This document shows positions 9,485 through 19,194 of a stretch of 64,000 bases of DNA, in pieces. The first letter of the stretch is position 1. Each line of letters starts with the position of its first letter. A program made the position numbers and the translations under genes. The notes beneath the pieces were generated by a model. It saw nothing but the letters and a program-made list of their open reading frames with translations, was not told the origin of the DNA and did not search any database. Source of the DNA: Gammaproteobacteria bacterium (GTDB taxonomy: Bacteria > Pseudomonadota > Gammaproteobacteria > Steroidobacterales > Rariloculaceae); the NCBI GenBank assembly GCA_017577365.1, contig PKRJ01000006.1:26175-90174 (forward strand). Reading direction: 5' to 3'.

Positions 9485-9724
9485 GAATCCCCCTTGTCGT
9501 TGTCTTTGTCGCGCGGGTGCCCGATCTCCCCCGATCCGAGTCGAGCGACCCGATGGGCAGCAGTATAGAGGACGCCCATTCGCTGTCGAGCGGAGCCTCG
9601 GTGATAGGCCGCGATGCTCCCGTGCTCGATTCGGTAAAGTGACGACATGAGGAAACGGCATGGCCGTCGAGAAGGCCGGGCATTCGGCGCTCTTGGTGAT
9701 TACTTCGAAAGGGAGGGAAGGGAA

Positions 9725-10141
9725 ATGAAGCCGCGGATAACGGTGATCACGCTGGGCGTCGATGATCTCGAGGCCTCGGTGCGTTTCTATCGAGACGGTC
9801 TCGGTTTTCCGACGCAAGGCGTCGTCGGGAAGGAGTTCGAGCACGGCGCGGTGGCGTTCATTCAGCTTCAACCGGGGCTGCGTATGGCTTTGTGGCCGAG
9901 GACGAGCATCGCGCACGATACCGGGCTTCCGTCGGGCTCCCCGAATCCGACGGAAATGACCCTCGGTCACAACGTCGCGAGTCGGGCCGAGGTGGACGAG
10001 GTGATGGCGGCAGCGCAAGCCGCGGGCGCGACGATCGTCAAGCCTGCTCATGACACGTTCTGGGGAGGGTACTCGGGATATTTTCAGGACCCGGACGGGC
10101 ATCTCTGGGAGGTCGTGTGGAATCCGGACTGGTCGGGGTAA
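9725..10141 (+). CDS. VOC (glyoxalase/dioxygenase) family protein
   Basis: 138 residues with the two beta-alpha-beta-beta-beta modules of the VOC fold. Module 1 is ITVITLGVDDLEASVRFYRDGLGF and module 2 ends GGYSGYFQDPDGHLWEVVWNP. It is closest to glyoxalase-like VOC proteins with the PDGHLWE metal-ligand Glu. The enzyme should be cytoplasmic. The chosen ATG follows GGGAAGGG; an upstream in-frame start at 9647 adds an unconserved basic stretch. It is divergent from the MFS gene. Confidence 0.85.
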   Translation: MKPRITVITLGVDDLEASVRFYRDGLGFPTQGVVGKEFEHGAVAFIQLQPGLRMALWPRTSIAHDTGLPSGSPNPTEMTLGHNVASRAEVDEVMAAAQAAGATIVKPAHDTFWGGYSGYFQDPDGHLWEVVWNPDWSG

Positions 10142-10362
10142 TCGGCTGCTCGTTCTCGTAGACCGCTCCGCGCGCGGCTCGAGTCTGCAAGCGCGGAAGA
10201 GCTGAAATGCGAGCGGCGGCATCGAGCCGAGAGCGCGGCAAATCCTCTTGCCGCGGCCGTTGAAACCTTCTTTGGATTGGAGTGTTGTTGCCGCGCGGCG
10301 CTTGAAAGTACCATGCGCGGGCGTCCCTCGGCGCGCCGAGCGATCTTCTTGGAGGAAAAGTC

Positions 10363-11865
10363 ATGAAGCGACTGCACGTGCAGCGAGCCGCGTGGTTGGC
10401 CGGCATCGCCGTCGCCGCGACCGCATGTCACGCGGAGATCGAGGATCCGATCCGCGTCGACGGCGGGCTCGTCTCCGGCGCCGAAGTCACGTCGTCCGGC
10501 GTCCGCATCTATCGCGGGTTGCCTTTCGCTGCGCCGCCGGTCGGCGAGAACCGGTGGCGTCCTCCGCAGCCGGTCGAGGCGTGGGAAGGCGTCCGCGACG
10601 CGAGCAAGTTCGGCAACGTCTGCGTTCAGGCCGACACCGGACGCTACGTCAATATCGCGATCATGGAGGGCCAGCCGCCGCGCAGCGAGGACTGTCTGTA
10701 TCTCAATGTGTGGACGCCGGCGAAATCCAAGGACGATCGCCTTCCTGTCATGGTGTACTTCTACGGCGGCGCGTTCACCGACGGGGCGGGTTCCGCGCCG
10801 CTCTACGACGGCACGGCGCTCGCTGAGCGCGGCGCCGTCGTCGTGACGATGAACTATCGGCTGGGTCCGTTCGGATTCCTCGCGCATCCCGCGCTCACCG
10901 CCGAGTCCGAGCACAAGAGCTCCGGCAACTACGGCATCATGGACATGGTCGCGTCGCTCGAATGGGTGCAGCGCAATATCGAGGCCTTCGGCGGTGACCC
11001 GAGCAACGTCACGATCTTCGGCCAGTCGGCCGGCGCGATGGCGATCACGTCGCTGATGACGTCGCCGCTCGCGAAAGGCCTGTTCCACCGCGCGATCACG
11101 CAGAGCATCATGGGCGGCGCGGTATCGCCGAACATGCCGAACGCGACGCTCGCCGCGCAGGAGGAGCAGGGCAAGAGCCAAGCCGAGGCCGCCGGCATCA
11201 CGACGGTCGAGCAGTTGCGCGCGCTGTCGACCGAAGAGGTGGCGCGAACGTTCCGCGCGCAGACGATGATCGTCGACAACTATGTGATCCCCGAGGATCC
11301 GGCGATCGTCTTCGCGCAGGGGCGCCAGCATCCGGTCGATTTGATCGCGGGCGCGAATGCCGCGGAGCTGTCGTTCGGTCCGCGGCGCGCGGCGCCCGGC
11401 GAGTCCGACGGCTCCGACCGCATTTTCTGGACGGCGTGGCGTCTCGCCGAATATCAGCGGGCGCTCGGCAAGAACGCGTACGTCTATTGGTTCACCCAGG
11501 CCTCACCGGCACCGGAAGGTGCGGAGCCGTTCCTGCCGGTGCATGCGGCGGAAGTGAAATACGTTTTCGACAATCTCGGCGAGCATCCGCTGTTCCCGGA
11601 CAACAGTGACGCGGCGCTCGCGGCCGCATCCGCCGCGGATCAGCGCGTCGCCGACATGATGGCGTCATACTGGGTCAATTTCGCACGCACCGGCAATCCG
11701 AACGGTGAAGGCCTGCCCGAGTGGAAGCCGCACACGGGGCTCGACGCCGTGAACGCGGTCATCCTCGACGCGGACCCCGCCTCTCAGCGTCTGCCGACGC
11801 TCGAGCAGATGCAGGCGCACGAAACGAGGCTCGAGGAGCAGCTCGACGCGCTGCTCGCGCGGTAA
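10363..11865 (+). CDS. Type-B carboxylesterase, lipoprotein
   Basis: 500 residues. The lipoprotein signal ends AVAATAC at residue 23, so the enzyme is probably anchored to a membrane. The alpha/beta-hydrolase features are YRGLPFAAPPVGENRW, EDCLYLNVW, the oxyanion YFYGGAF and the nucleophile elbow FGQSAGA (Ser near residue 221). The charge-relay His is likely in VHAAEVKYVF. This is the carboxylesterase/para-nitrobenzyl esterase family. Strong GGAGG Shine-Dalgarno 8 nt before the ATG. Ends at a bidirectional terminator. The ester substrate is unknown. Confidence 0.88.
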   Translation: MKRLHVQRAAWLAGIAVAATACHAEIEDPIRVDGGLVSGAEVTSSGVRIYRGLPFAAPPVGENRWRPPQPVEAWEGVRDASKFGNVCVQADTGRYVNIAIMEGQPPRSEDCLYLNVWTPAKSKDDRLPVMVYFYGGAFTDGAGSAPLYDGTALAERGAVVVTMNYRLGPFGFLAHPALTAESEHKSSGNYGIMDMVASLEWVQRNIEAFGGDPSNVTIFGQSAGAMAITSLMTSPLAKGLFHRAITQSIMGGAVSPNMPNATLAAQEEQGKSQAEAAGITTVEQLRALSTEEVARTFRAQTMIVDNYVIPEDPAIVFAQGRQHPVDLIAGANAAELSFGPRRAAPGESDGSDRIFWTAWRLAEYQRALGKNAYVYWFTQASPAPEGAEPFLPVHAAEVKYVFDNLGEHPLFPDNSDAALAAASAADQRVADMMASYWVNFARTGNPNGEGLPEWKPHTGLDAVNAVILDADPASQRLPTLEQMQAHETRLEEQLDALLAR

Positions 11866-11875
11866 CGTTCATCGC

Positions 11876-11902
11876 GCCCGGCGGCGAGCCGTGCCGCCGG
11901 GC
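11876..11902. terminator. Bidirectional terminator hairpin
   Basis: GCCCGGCGGC (11876-11885) pairs perfectly with GCCGCCGGGC (11893-11902) across a 7-nt loop. It lies between the convergent esterase and panB genes. Confidence 0.65.
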
Positions 11903-11905
11903 GTG

Positions 11906-12718
11906 TCAGTAGCTTTCTTCTTCGCTCGGGAACGTCCGAGCCTTCACGTCGGCTCGATACTTCGCGAAGGCCTCCGCCATCTGCGCGCCGAGATCGGCAT
12001 AGCGGCGGACGAATCGCGGACGGAACTTGGTGAACAGGCCGAGCATGTCCGGCGTGACGAGGACCTGCCCGTCGCACGCCGGACCCGCGCCGATACCGAT
12101 CGTCGGGATCGAGAGCGACTCGGTCACGCGCCGCGCGAGCTCCGCCGGGATCTTCTCGAGCACGATCGCGAATACGCCAGCGTGCTCCAGCGCTTTCGCG
12201 TCGGCGAGAATCCGCTCCGCTTCCTCGGGCGTCGCGCCGCGCGCCTTGTACGTGCCGAACTTGTGGATCGACTGCGGCGTCAGGCCGAGATGACCCATCA
12301 CGGGAATGCCCGCGTTCACGATTCGGCGGATCGTCGGGCAGATGTATTCTCCGCCCTCGAGCTTCACCGCTTCCGCGAGCGCTTCCTTCACGAAGCGCCC
12401 GGCGTTGCGTAGCGCTTCCTCTTCGCTGACCTGATACGACATGAACGGCAGGTCGGCGACGACGAGCGCACGCTTGACGCCCCGCGCGACGACCTGCGTG
12501 TGATAGAGCATCTGCTCCACCGTCATCGGGATCGTCGTGTCGTAGCCCGCGAACACGTTGCCGGCCGAGTCTCCCACGAGGACGAGATCGATGCCGGCGG
12601 CGTCGAGGATCGAGGCGGTCAGATAGTCGTACGCCGTGAGGCACGCGATCGGCTCGCCGCGGGCCTTCATCTCCAGAAGCCGTTGCGTCGTGACTTTGCG
12701 GGATTCTTGCGTTGCCAT
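11906..12718 (-). CDS. panB: 3-methyl-2-oxobutanoate hydroxymethyltransferase (ketopantoate hydroxymethyltransferase)
   Basis: 270 residues, the usual PanB length. It transfers a hydroxymethyl group from methylene-tetrahydrofolate to 2-oxoisovalerate in pantothenate and CoA synthesis, in the cytoplasm. Diagnostic segments are [53 protein letters not shown] and the catalytic Glu in FAIVLEKIP, then [16 protein letters not shown]. Metal-binding Asp (GDS and ADLPF) is present. The start is the ATG of MATQESRK; seven in-frame codons upstream give another ATG. panC and panD are not adjacent. Confidence 0.97.
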   Translation of the reverse strand: MATQESRKVTTQRLLEMKARGEPIACLTAYDYLTASILDAAGIDLVLVGDSAGNVFAGYDTTIPMTVEQMLYHTQVVARGVKRALVVADLPFMSYQVSEEEALRNAGRFVKEALAEAVKLEGGEYICPTIRRIVNAGIPVMGHLGLTPQSIHKFGTYKARGATPEEAERILADAKALEHAGVFAIVLEKIPAELARRVTESLSIPTIGIGAGPACDGQVLVTPDMLGLFTKFRPRFVRRYADLGAQMAEAFAKYRADVKARTFPSEEESY

Positions 12719-13041
12719 GATGCCCTTTCGAAGCTCCATCTCGGCTTGCGGCCGTCGCGACCTTCCCTGGTCTTTGCGAGCTCGTCGCCCCTCGACGCGG
12801 GTCCGACGCCATATTACCGCGTGCTCGGGCCGTCGGACGAGAACGAACGGTCCGACCTTTCCCGCGATCCCTTTTGGGGGCCCTATCGGTCCACGCGTCG
12901 GCGTTATGGCACCATTGGCCGGATCGAGGCATGGTCCTCGGTGCTCGGGGGGAGCTCCGGGAATCGGAAAGAACGCACAGCGCGGGCGGCCGAGAAGGGG
13001 ACGCGGTGCCGCCTGCGACGACACTAGTCGAGGAGTACCGG
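12719..13041 (+). other. Intergenic region between divergent genes
   Basis: 323 bp between panB and the metallo-hydrolase gene. It must hold the promoters for both. I see no convincing -10/-35 pair, small gene or repeat. Confidence 0.35.
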
Positions 13042-14604
13042 ATGACGTATCGACCACGCACCTCGCGTCGCGGCCGCGTGCTCGCGGCCGTGCTTGCCGG
13101 CGTCGGCATCGCTGCGTGCTCGCCGAGCGAGCACCCGGGGCATAGTCGAGACGAAGGGGCGAGCGCGCCTCCGACGACGGCGGCGCTCGCGCAGCGGCTC
13201 GTCGAAAGAATGGGCGGCATCGATGCGTTGAACGGCGTCGAGACGCTCGTCGGCCGCGGCAGCGGGATGCGCACCCGCATCGGTCAAATCCGCATCGCGG
13301 GCGGCGAGGACTGGACCTTGCGCGTCGAGCAGACCGAGACGATCGATCTCGCGAACGGCCGTGCCGCGTTCGAGTACACGATCTCGAACGACCAGTTCAA
13401 CATGCAACGCACCGAGGTCTACACGTCGTTCGAAGGCCAGCCGATCGGTTGGAACACCGGGCCGGGGCGGCCGCAGATCGCGACGTCGCCGAACGGCCTC
13501 TTCAGCTGGGCGACGCAGAACTCGCCGCAGATGCTGTTGCGGCGCAACGTGATCACGGTCGCGCTCGCGGCGGCCGCGACGGCGTCGGATCAGCCGGCCG
13601 TCGAAAAGGAAATCGGTGGACGCGCGTCGCTCCACGGGACGGCGCGACTGCCGTCGGGCGAAGAGATCGGACTTTATTTCGATCCCGAAAGCGGCTTGCT
13701 CAACGCCTATACCGCGCTCGACACCGAGCCGATGCTCGGCGACGTCGTGGCCGAGTATCTGCTCGACGACTGGCGCCCTGTCGGCAACGTGACGCTGCCG
13801 CATTCGGTCACCATCCGCAAGGAGGGCCGCCCATTCTCGTCGCTCACGTACGAGTCGATCTCGGTGAACGATGCTTCCGCGTTGTCGATCTTCGAGGTGC
13901 CGGCAGCGGCGCTCGAGCAGGCGAGGCAGGTCGTGTCCACGGAGGGCTCGTGGTCGCCGCTCACGCTGAACGAGGTCGCACCCGGCGTCTATCATGCGGT
14001 CGGCTACTCGCATCACGGCATGGTCGTCGAGTTTCCGAGCTTCGTCGCAGTCGTCGAGGCGGCGTATACCGAGGTGCAGGGCGAGACGCTCGTGCGGGCG
14101 ATCGGCGAGCGCTTCGGCAAGCCGATCCGCTACGTGATTCCGAGTCACCCGCACTGGGATCATACGGGTGCGTTGCGTCGTCTCGTGGCCGCCGGTGCGA
14201 CGGCGATACTTGCCGCCGGGCACGAGGTCGAGCTGCGCGCCGTGATCGAGGCCCCGCATACGAATCCGCCCGACGAGCTCGCGCGGCGGCGCGCAGCGGG
14301 CGAGCGGGTCGGCGGCATCGAGGTGTTCACCGGCGAGCGCGTGATCGAGGAAGGCGACCGCCGGCTCGAGCTCTACGAGGTCTCCGGTATTCCGCACGTC
14401 GAGCCGAAAGTGCTCGCATACGTGCCTCATGCGGGCGCGATCTTCCAGAGTGACATCTTCTTCGGCGCGCCGAGCCCCGACGCGACCGCGCTCTACGAAG
14501 CGATTCGCGAGCGCGGGCTCGAGGTCCGCTCGATCGTCGATGGGCACGGCGGCGTCGTGCCGTTCGAGACGCTCGAAGCGGCGGCTCGCAGCTCGATCCA
14601 ATGA
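13042..14604 (+). CDS. Metallo-beta-lactamase-fold hydrolase, lipoprotein
   Basis: 520 residues. The signal ends GVGIAAC (lipobox), so the enzyme is probably membrane anchored. Residues about 50-290 form an unassigned N-terminal domain. The C-terminal domain is a metallo-beta-lactamase fold with the zinc motif SHPHWDHTG near residue 370 and a later His in SGIPHVEPK. An Asp occurs in QSDIFF, and the last His in VDGHGG. The missing canonical HxHxDH third-site spacing is normal (H-P-H-W-D-H is complete). The GAGGAG Shine-Dalgarno fixes the ATG at 13042. The substrate is unknown. Confidence 0.82.
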   Translation: MTYRPRTSRRGRVLAAVLAGVGIAACSPSEHPGHSRDEGASAPPTTAALAQRLVERMGGIDALNGVETLVGRGSGMRTRIGQIRIAGGEDWTLRVEQTETIDLANGRAAFEYTISNDQFNMQRTEVYTSFEGQPIGWNTGPGRPQIATSPNGLFSWATQNSPQMLLRRNVITVALAAAATASDQPAVEKEIGGRASLHGTARLPSGEEIGLYFDPESGLLNAYTALDTEPMLGDVVAEYLLDDWRPVGNVTLPHSVTIRKEGRPFSSLTYESISVNDASALSIFEVPAAALEQARQVVSTEGSWSPLTLNEVAPGVYHAVGYSHHGMVVEFPSFVAVVEAAYTEVQGETLVRAIGERFGKPIRYVIPSHPHWDHTGALRRLVAAGATAILAAGHEVELRAVIEAPHTNPPDELARRRAAGERVGGIEVFTGERVIEEGDRRLELYEVSGIPHVEPKVLAYVPHAGAIFQSDIFFGAPSPDATALYEAIRERGLEVRSIVDGHGGVVPFETLEAAARSSIQ

Positions 14605-14612
14605 GCGTTACG

Positions 14613-14638
14613 GCCGGGCCGCGCCGTTGCGGCCCGGC
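14613..14638. terminator. Bidirectional terminator hairpin ending the amine/ureohydrolase operon
   Basis: GCCGGGCCGC (14613-14622) pairs perfectly with GCGGCCCGGC (14629-14638) across GCCGTT. It separates the convergent metallo-hydrolase and copper amine oxidase genes and so marks the 3' end of the long minus-strand operon. Confidence 0.7.
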
Positions 14639-14667
14639 TCTTCGTCATGGGTGCTCGAGCCCCGCAT

Positions 14668-16626
14668 TCAGTGCGGACGCGGCAAGTCGAGCGCGGGATT
14701 CCCGTCGAAATAGTCGAAGGGGCGAATCTCGAACCAGTGCCACAGCACCGGCATGACCGGCCAGTCTTCGGCACGAACCAAGTGGTGCATCCCGACGGTA
14801 TACCAAGCGACGATATCCTTGCCGACGATGTCGCGATTCGCTTTCGTCCACGCGGGCAGCCCCATGCCGGGCTCGCTGAGGGTCGGATAATCCCCGGCCG
14901 CGTAGAGCTCGTCACGATCGTACGGCGTGACCCACAAGTGGTACTCGATGAATCCGGCGCGGCGCCTCGGATAGTCGTCCTCGCTGAGCAGCACGCCCGC
15001 CGTCATGCCCGGTCTGATCTGATAGCTCGTCGGATAACCCAGGCGGGTCGTGCGCGTCGTGCTGAGGAAGCGCCAAAGCCCGGGATGGTCGTGATGCATG
15101 TTCAACCGCGCTTCGAGCTCGGTGCGCGGTTGCCAAGCCTCACGCTTCCACACGCTCCGTCGCGGTGATTCCGGCGGCAGGATCTCCGTGACGAGGCGGT
15201 CCACGACGAAGTCGTTCCGCGTGCCGTCGACGTCGAGATCGAGCCGGAACGCGAAGTAGTGGTCGTGATTGACGCCGACGATGTGCTCGTCGACGAAGCG
15301 ACCGTATTCGTCATCTTTGCTTCCCGCGCGGGCATCTCGGGCTTCGACCGTTTTCGCCTCGACGATGCCCGTCGCGCCGACACCGACGTGGATGGACCCG
15401 TCCTGTTGGAAGACCCAGTCGAAGATGTAGTCGTAGTTACCGATCACCGCGACGCTGCGAACCACGAGATCGCGTTTGAGCGCGATATCGAGCTCGTCGC
15501 TCAGGTGCCGCCAAGCCGGGTCCCCGGTTTCCCGCTCGAACACGCAATAGATGTTCGGCCGCGTTTGCGGGTGCCCCGACTCGTTCGAGATCAACGCGCT
15601 GAAATACTTGGCGTGAACGGGGCAGTCCGCGCCCGCGACGAGAGGCTTCATCAGGCCGGGTGCCGCGAACTCGCCGGCATCGAGGAAATTGCGGTGATAC
15701 CAATGAAACGACGGATCCGAATACGGCACGAAGATCTCGGAAAGCGAGGCTTGGTAGAGGACGCTGCGAACGTCGTTGCCATCCTTGTACGTGACCATCG
15801 ACAGCACGGGACCGACCCGCTGGTCCGCACGCAGATGGAAGCGCCAGTTCTGCCATGAGATCCAGTGCCCGTCGACCTCGAAACCGGGCCCGCCGGGCTG
15901 ACTGACGAGAATCGGGCTCGGAACCTCGCGCGGAGGCGGGGTCGAGGTGCGATCGAAATCCGCCTTCGTCTTCGGCATCGGCACGATGCCCTCGTCGACG
16001 ACGCGGATGACTTCCTGATTGGTCATGTCGACGACCACGTCGAGCCCGGCGAGCCCCCGCACCCAGCCGTTGCGCACGCCGCGCACGTCCCGGCAGCTGC
16101 CGTGACCGATCCGACGACCGCGCTGCTCGTCCGTTCCGAAGTAGCCCGGAGGCCCGATCGAGCAGCGAAGGAACGTCGTGTCCTCGTAGCCGCGGCGCTT
16201 GATCGCTGCGACGAAGTCGGGGTGCTCGAGCATCTTGTCGAGGACCTTCCTGTCTTCGCCGGACGTGAAATAGGGCTGAACCCCTTCGAGCTTCTCGTAC
16301 GACTCGAGCCGCCGGCGCTCGAGATCGATCACGGCTTCGAAGGCCTCGCCGCCGTTCCGCACGACGGCCTTTGCCTGCCGGGGGCGCGGCGATCCGGGCG
16401 TCCACGCGAGAACGTCGGCTTTGTCGGGCTCGTAGAGGTGAATGCCCGAGAACTTCGTGTCGGGATCGACCTTGCCCGCGTCGTAGAGGATTTGGAGCAC
16501 GTCCCAGTGCTCGTCGAACGACAGCGGATCCAACGGGTGCTCCGTCGCGTCCGCCGTCGCGATCGCCGCGCCGAGCAAAGCGCTCCCGATTCCCTTCGCT
16601 AGTTTCCGTTTCACTTTTTCGCTCAT
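14668..16626 (-). CDS. Copper amine oxidase (primary-amine oxidase)
   Basis: 652 residues, normal family length. It oxidises a primary amine to the aldehyde with release of ammonia and hydrogen peroxide, using copper and the protein-derived cofactor topaquinone. The cofactor Tyr is in VIGNYDYIFDW (about residue 397). The catalytic-base Asp is in FLDAGEFAAPG. The Cu ligands are the HDH pair in NHDHYFAF (about 450) and a His in YTVGMHHLVRAEDWPVMP (about 612). The N-terminus (GIGSALLGAAIATADA) looks like a signal peptide, so it probably acts in the periplasm. It is the last gene of the operon, 30 bp after the HupE-like gene. Putrescine or agmatine would be logical substrates given the ureohydrolases (inference). 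Confidence 0.92.
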   Translation of the reverse strand: MSEKVKRKLAKGIGSALLGAAIATADATEHPLDPLSFDEHWDVLQILYDAGKVDPDTKFSGIHLYEPDKADVLAWTPGSPRPRQAKAVVRNGGEAFEAVIDLERRRLESYEKLEGVQPYFTSGEDRKVLDKMLEHPDFVAAIKRRGYEDTTFLRCSIGPPGYFGTDEQRGRRIGHGSCRDVRGVRNGWVRGLAGLDVVVDMTNQEVIRVVDEGIVPMPKTKADFDRTSTPPPREVPSPILVSQPGGPGFEVDGHWISWQNWRFHLRADQRVGPVLSMVTYKDGNDVRSVLYQASLSEIFVPYSDPSFHWYHRNFLDAGEFAAPGLMKPLVAGADCPVHAKYFSALISNESGHPQTRPNIYCVFERETGDPAWRHLSDELDIALKRDLVVRSVAVIGNYDYIFDWVFQQDGSIHVGVGATGIVEAKTVEARDARAGSKDDEYGRFVDEHIVGVNHDHYFAFRLDLDVDGTRNDFVVDRLVTEILPPESPRRSVWKREAWQPRTELEARLNMHHDHPGLWRFLSTTRTTRLGYPTSYQIRPGMTAGVLLSEDDYPRRRAGFIEYHLWVTPYDRDELYAAGDYPTLSEPGMGLPAWTKANRDIVGKDIVAWYTVGMHHLVRAEDWPVMPVLWHWFEIRPFDYFDGNPALDLPRPH

Positions 16627-16656
16627 ACCCAGCTCATCGTTCGAGGCAACGCCGCC

Positions 16657-17682
16657 TCAGAATCCGATCACGCGCTCGACGGTCCAGTAGAGCCCGAGAC
16701 CGCCGACGAAGGCCGTCGCGGCTCGTGACGCGACGCGGTCGATCCGCACCTTGCGGAGCCCGAGAATCGCGAGGAGCACGGAGGCGACGAACAGCAGCTG
16801 TCCGATCTCGACGCCGACGTTGAAGAACGCGAGCGCTGTTGCCGTGCGAGTCGGCGATACGCCGAGCCCTCCGAGCACGCTCGCGAAACCGAGGCCGTGC
16901 ACGAGACCGAATGCAGCCGTCACGAAAACCTGCCGATACCGCTCGGACGAGCGCCCTTCCGCGTCCGGCGCACCGGTCGCGCCGCGAAGCCGCAGCAGCG
17001 CCTCACGCGCCATGAGCACGACCGACAACGCGATGAGCGCCTCGACGGGACCGATCGGAATGCGCAGCACGCCGTAGTGGGCGAGCGCCAGAGAGATCGA
17101 GTGACCGATCGTGAACGCGGAGATCAGCCACGCGAGCCGCGTGCCCGAGGCGAGCATGCCGAGACAGAAGACGAACGCGAGGTGATCCCATCCGATCAGC
17201 ACGTGCTCGGTGCCGAGCGCGAGGTACTGCCACGCGGTCGTCCAGAAGCCGGCGGGAGCTCCTTCCGCGTCGCGTTCCGACAGATCGATCACGCTGCCGG
17301 TCGATCCGCCGGGCAGTATTCGCGACTCGACGACACCGTCTCCGCGTACCCATTCGAGCATCGCGCCGTCTCGCCCCCACGGCATGCCGATCTTCATGTC
17401 GGTCGGCGACGCCCGGCTACAGTCGACGTGGAACTCGACCAGGCTTCCATCGTGAAGGCGGCGCACCTCGCGAGAGAGAGGCGTGCAACTCGCGGGCCAC
17501 GTCGCCTTGAGCTCGGTATTCGCGGCGACGGACAGCGTCGCCGCCACGCGGTAACGGCCGTTCCCGTCCTCCGTGACCTCGAACCGTGCGATATCGAGAT
17601 AGTCGGCGCACGCCGGCCCGGATAACGCGGCGCCCGCGGCGCATGTCGCGAGCCACGCGATGAGTCTGGCGGAGAACGTCAT
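16657..17682 (-). CDS. HupE/UreJ-type metal permease
   Basis: 341 residues. A signal peptide (ATCAAGAALSGPACA) is followed by a periplasmic domain of about 140 residues, then six hydrophobic segments. The first membrane segment carries HVLIGWDH, the HX5DH motif known as a nickel-binding signature in HupE/UreJ proteins. Later segments have TIGHSISLALAH and GLVHGLGFA. The family moves nickel or cobalt; the version with a periplasmic domain is not well studied. Its ATG overlaps the upstream stop (ATGA at 17679-17682), so it is translationally coupled to the parvulin gene. A metal supply for the ureohydrolases is a reasonable but unproven role. Confidence 0.85.
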   Translation of the reverse strand: MTFSARLIAWLATCAAGAALSGPACADYLDIARFEVTEDGNGRYRVAATLSVAANTELKATWPASCTPLSREVRRLHDGSLVEFHVDCSRASPTDMKIGMPWGRDGAMLEWVRGDGVVESRILPGGSTGSVIDLSERDAEGAPAGFWTTAWQYLALGTEHVLIGWDHLAFVFCLGMLASGTRLAWLISAFTIGHSISLALAHYGVLRIPIGPVEALIALSVVLMAREALLRLRGATGAPDAEGRSSERYRQVFVTAAFGLVHGLGFASVLGGLGVSPTRTATALAFFNVGVEIGQLLFVASVLLAILGLRKVRIDRVASRAATAFVGGLGLYWTVERVIGF

Positions 17683-18587
17683 TCCGCGCCCCATCGCGCG
17701 GCTCGCGCGTCGTCGAGCCCGTCGCGGGCTGCGCGCTGCTCGATGACGATCTCGTAGCCGTCTCGAAGCTCGGCGACCTTCGCCGCGATCCGCTCTTCGC
17801 GTACCGCCGAGACGTAGTCCATCGTGAGTCTTTCCCGAAGCTCCGCGTAAGGGATCGGTTGCGGTTTCGTCACCTCGATGACGCGGACGAAGTGGTAGCC
17901 TCTGGGAGACTCGAGAGGACCGATCCATTCCCCCGGCGCCGAGGACAGCAGACGCTCGTAGAAAGCGCCGCCGAACGTGGTCCGCAGAACGCTCTCGGCA
18001 TAACGATCCAGGCGGCTGCCGAGCCAGTGGCTGTCGCCGACGATCCGCTCGCCGGCCGCGAGCCGCGCGCGAATCTCGCCGGGACGTTCAGGACGCGCCG
18101 CGAAGAAGACTTGATCGAAGCTGATGCGCGTCTCGCTGTAGTAGTCCTCGATGTTCTCGACGTAGAACTCGAAGAGCTCGGCTTCGTCCGGAGGCTCGGG
18201 CGTGCCGCCCCAGAGGAGGCGCAGCTTGTCGACGAGATGCGAGCGCACCTTGGAGTCGCTCAAGTGCAAACCTTCCGCGAGCGCTTTGCGGAACACGACT
18301 TCCTCGTCGATCCATTGCCGAACGAGAAGACGCCTTTCGTCCTCGTTCGGCGGCCGACCGTAGAGCCACTCGAAGTCGCTCTCGAGGGCGGACTGGATGG
18401 CGTCCGTGACGACGACGGTGCGGCTCGCCCCGTCGTGCTCGAGGTCGGCGGACGTCGGCTTCGCGGAGACGAGCGCGTCGTACGCGAAGATGGCGACGGC
18501 CAAGAGCAGAAAGATCACGGTCGGCTCGCTCGGCAGCCGTCGACCGTGCAGCGACGGCTTCGATTCGCGAGAATCCTCGTCGGTCAT
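17679..18587 (-). CDS. Membrane-anchored parvulin-type peptidyl-prolyl isomerase
   Basis: 302 residues. A short cytoplasmic N-terminus is followed by one transmembrane segment (TVIFLLLAVAIFAYDALV), then a periplasmic part. A SurA-like helical region (residues about 60-130) precedes a parvulin domain with ISFDQVFFA, GEWIGPLESPRGYHFVRV and a C-terminal helix. It catalyses prolyl isomerisation or acts as a chaperone for exported proteins. Pairs of this gene with a HupE/UreJ gene occur in other proteobacteria. It follows the ureohydrolase B stop by 57 bp and overlaps the next gene by 4 nt. Confidence 0.85.
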   Translation of the reverse strand: MTDEDSRESKPSLHGRRLPSEPTVIFLLLAVAIFAYDALVSAKPTSADLEHDGASRTVVVTDAIQSALESDFEWLYGRPPNEDERRLLVRQWIDEEVVFRKALAEGLHLSDSKVRSHLVDKLRLLWGGTPEPPDEAELFEFYVENIEDYYSETRISFDQVFFAARPERPGEIRARLAAGERIVGDSHWLGSRLDRYAESVLRTTFGGAFYERLLSSAPGEWIGPLESPRGYHFVRVIEVTKPQPIPYAELRERLTMDYVSAVREERIAAKVAELRDGYEIVIEQRAARDGLDDARAARWGAE

Positions 18588-18644
18588 GCGGTCTTCGAAA
18601 GCTCGACTAGCGATGCGTCGGACGCGGGGAGTCGCGAGTCGCGA

Positions 18645-19187
18645 CTACTCCGCCGGCGTTCCCTGGCCGTGGTCGAGAACGAGAGGATGCATGTAATTCT
18701 CCTCGGTCACGCCCATCTTCCGCATCGCGATACCGGAGAGACACGCGTTCATCACGTAGTTCGCGTTCATCGCGCTCCGGTAGCTCAGATCGAGCATCGG
18801 CGCGAGATCCATGATCTCGAACCCGACGATCCGCGTTTCGGCGCAGAGCCGCCGCACGAGCGGAATGACCTCGCGAAGCATCAAGCCGCCCGGAACGGCG
18901 CGGCCGGCGGCCGCGAGCTCGACCGGGTCGATGACGCTCACGTCGAACGACACGTAGACGCGGTCCGGCCCGGCCTTGGCCTCGGCGAGCACGCGCTCCA
19001 TGACGGCGTCCCAGCCGCGGTAGGCCACCTCCGCCATCGTGTGGTAGCGAATGCCCTGCTCGCGCATCCACTCGAGCGTCTCGAGGTCGAGCTGCGGTCC
19101 GCGCAGGCCGACCTGGATCAGGTGCTTGCCCTCGATCACGCCCTCGGCGAGCAGCCGGTAGACGGCCTGGCGGTCGGAGATCGTGTG
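18645..19187 (-). pseudogene. Ureohydrolase B, C-terminal part (separated from its N-terminal part by 14 kb)
   Basis: 181 codons ending in TGA and matching the C-terminal half of arginase/agmatinase-family enzymes. They include LIQVGLRGPQ, GIRYHTMAEV, VYVSFDVSVIDP and GLMLREVIPLVRRL, and the stretch ends with a LDHGQG tail. The coding sequence runs without a start into the 7-bp repeat at 19188 and there meets an unrelated gene on the other strand. Its missing N-terminal part is at 33342-34217. The metal motif reads SFDVSVIDP, where active relatives have SFDVDVLDP, so the second Asp ligand is Ser. A GTG at 19139 could start a fragment of 164 residues. Confidence 0.85.
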
Positions 19188-19194
19188 CGAGCGA
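19188..19194. repeat. 7-bp direct repeat, left copy, at the insertion junction
   Basis: CGAGCGA. It is identical to 33342-33348. Removing 19188-33341 leaves one copy and restores an uninterrupted ureohydrolase B frame. Confidence 0.8.

Noticed and set aside
18645-19139. The 164-residue C-terminal ureohydrolase frame as a separate gene
   Set aside because: Its first codons are in the middle of a conserved domain and continue in frame to the junction; it is one half of the gene at 33342-34217.
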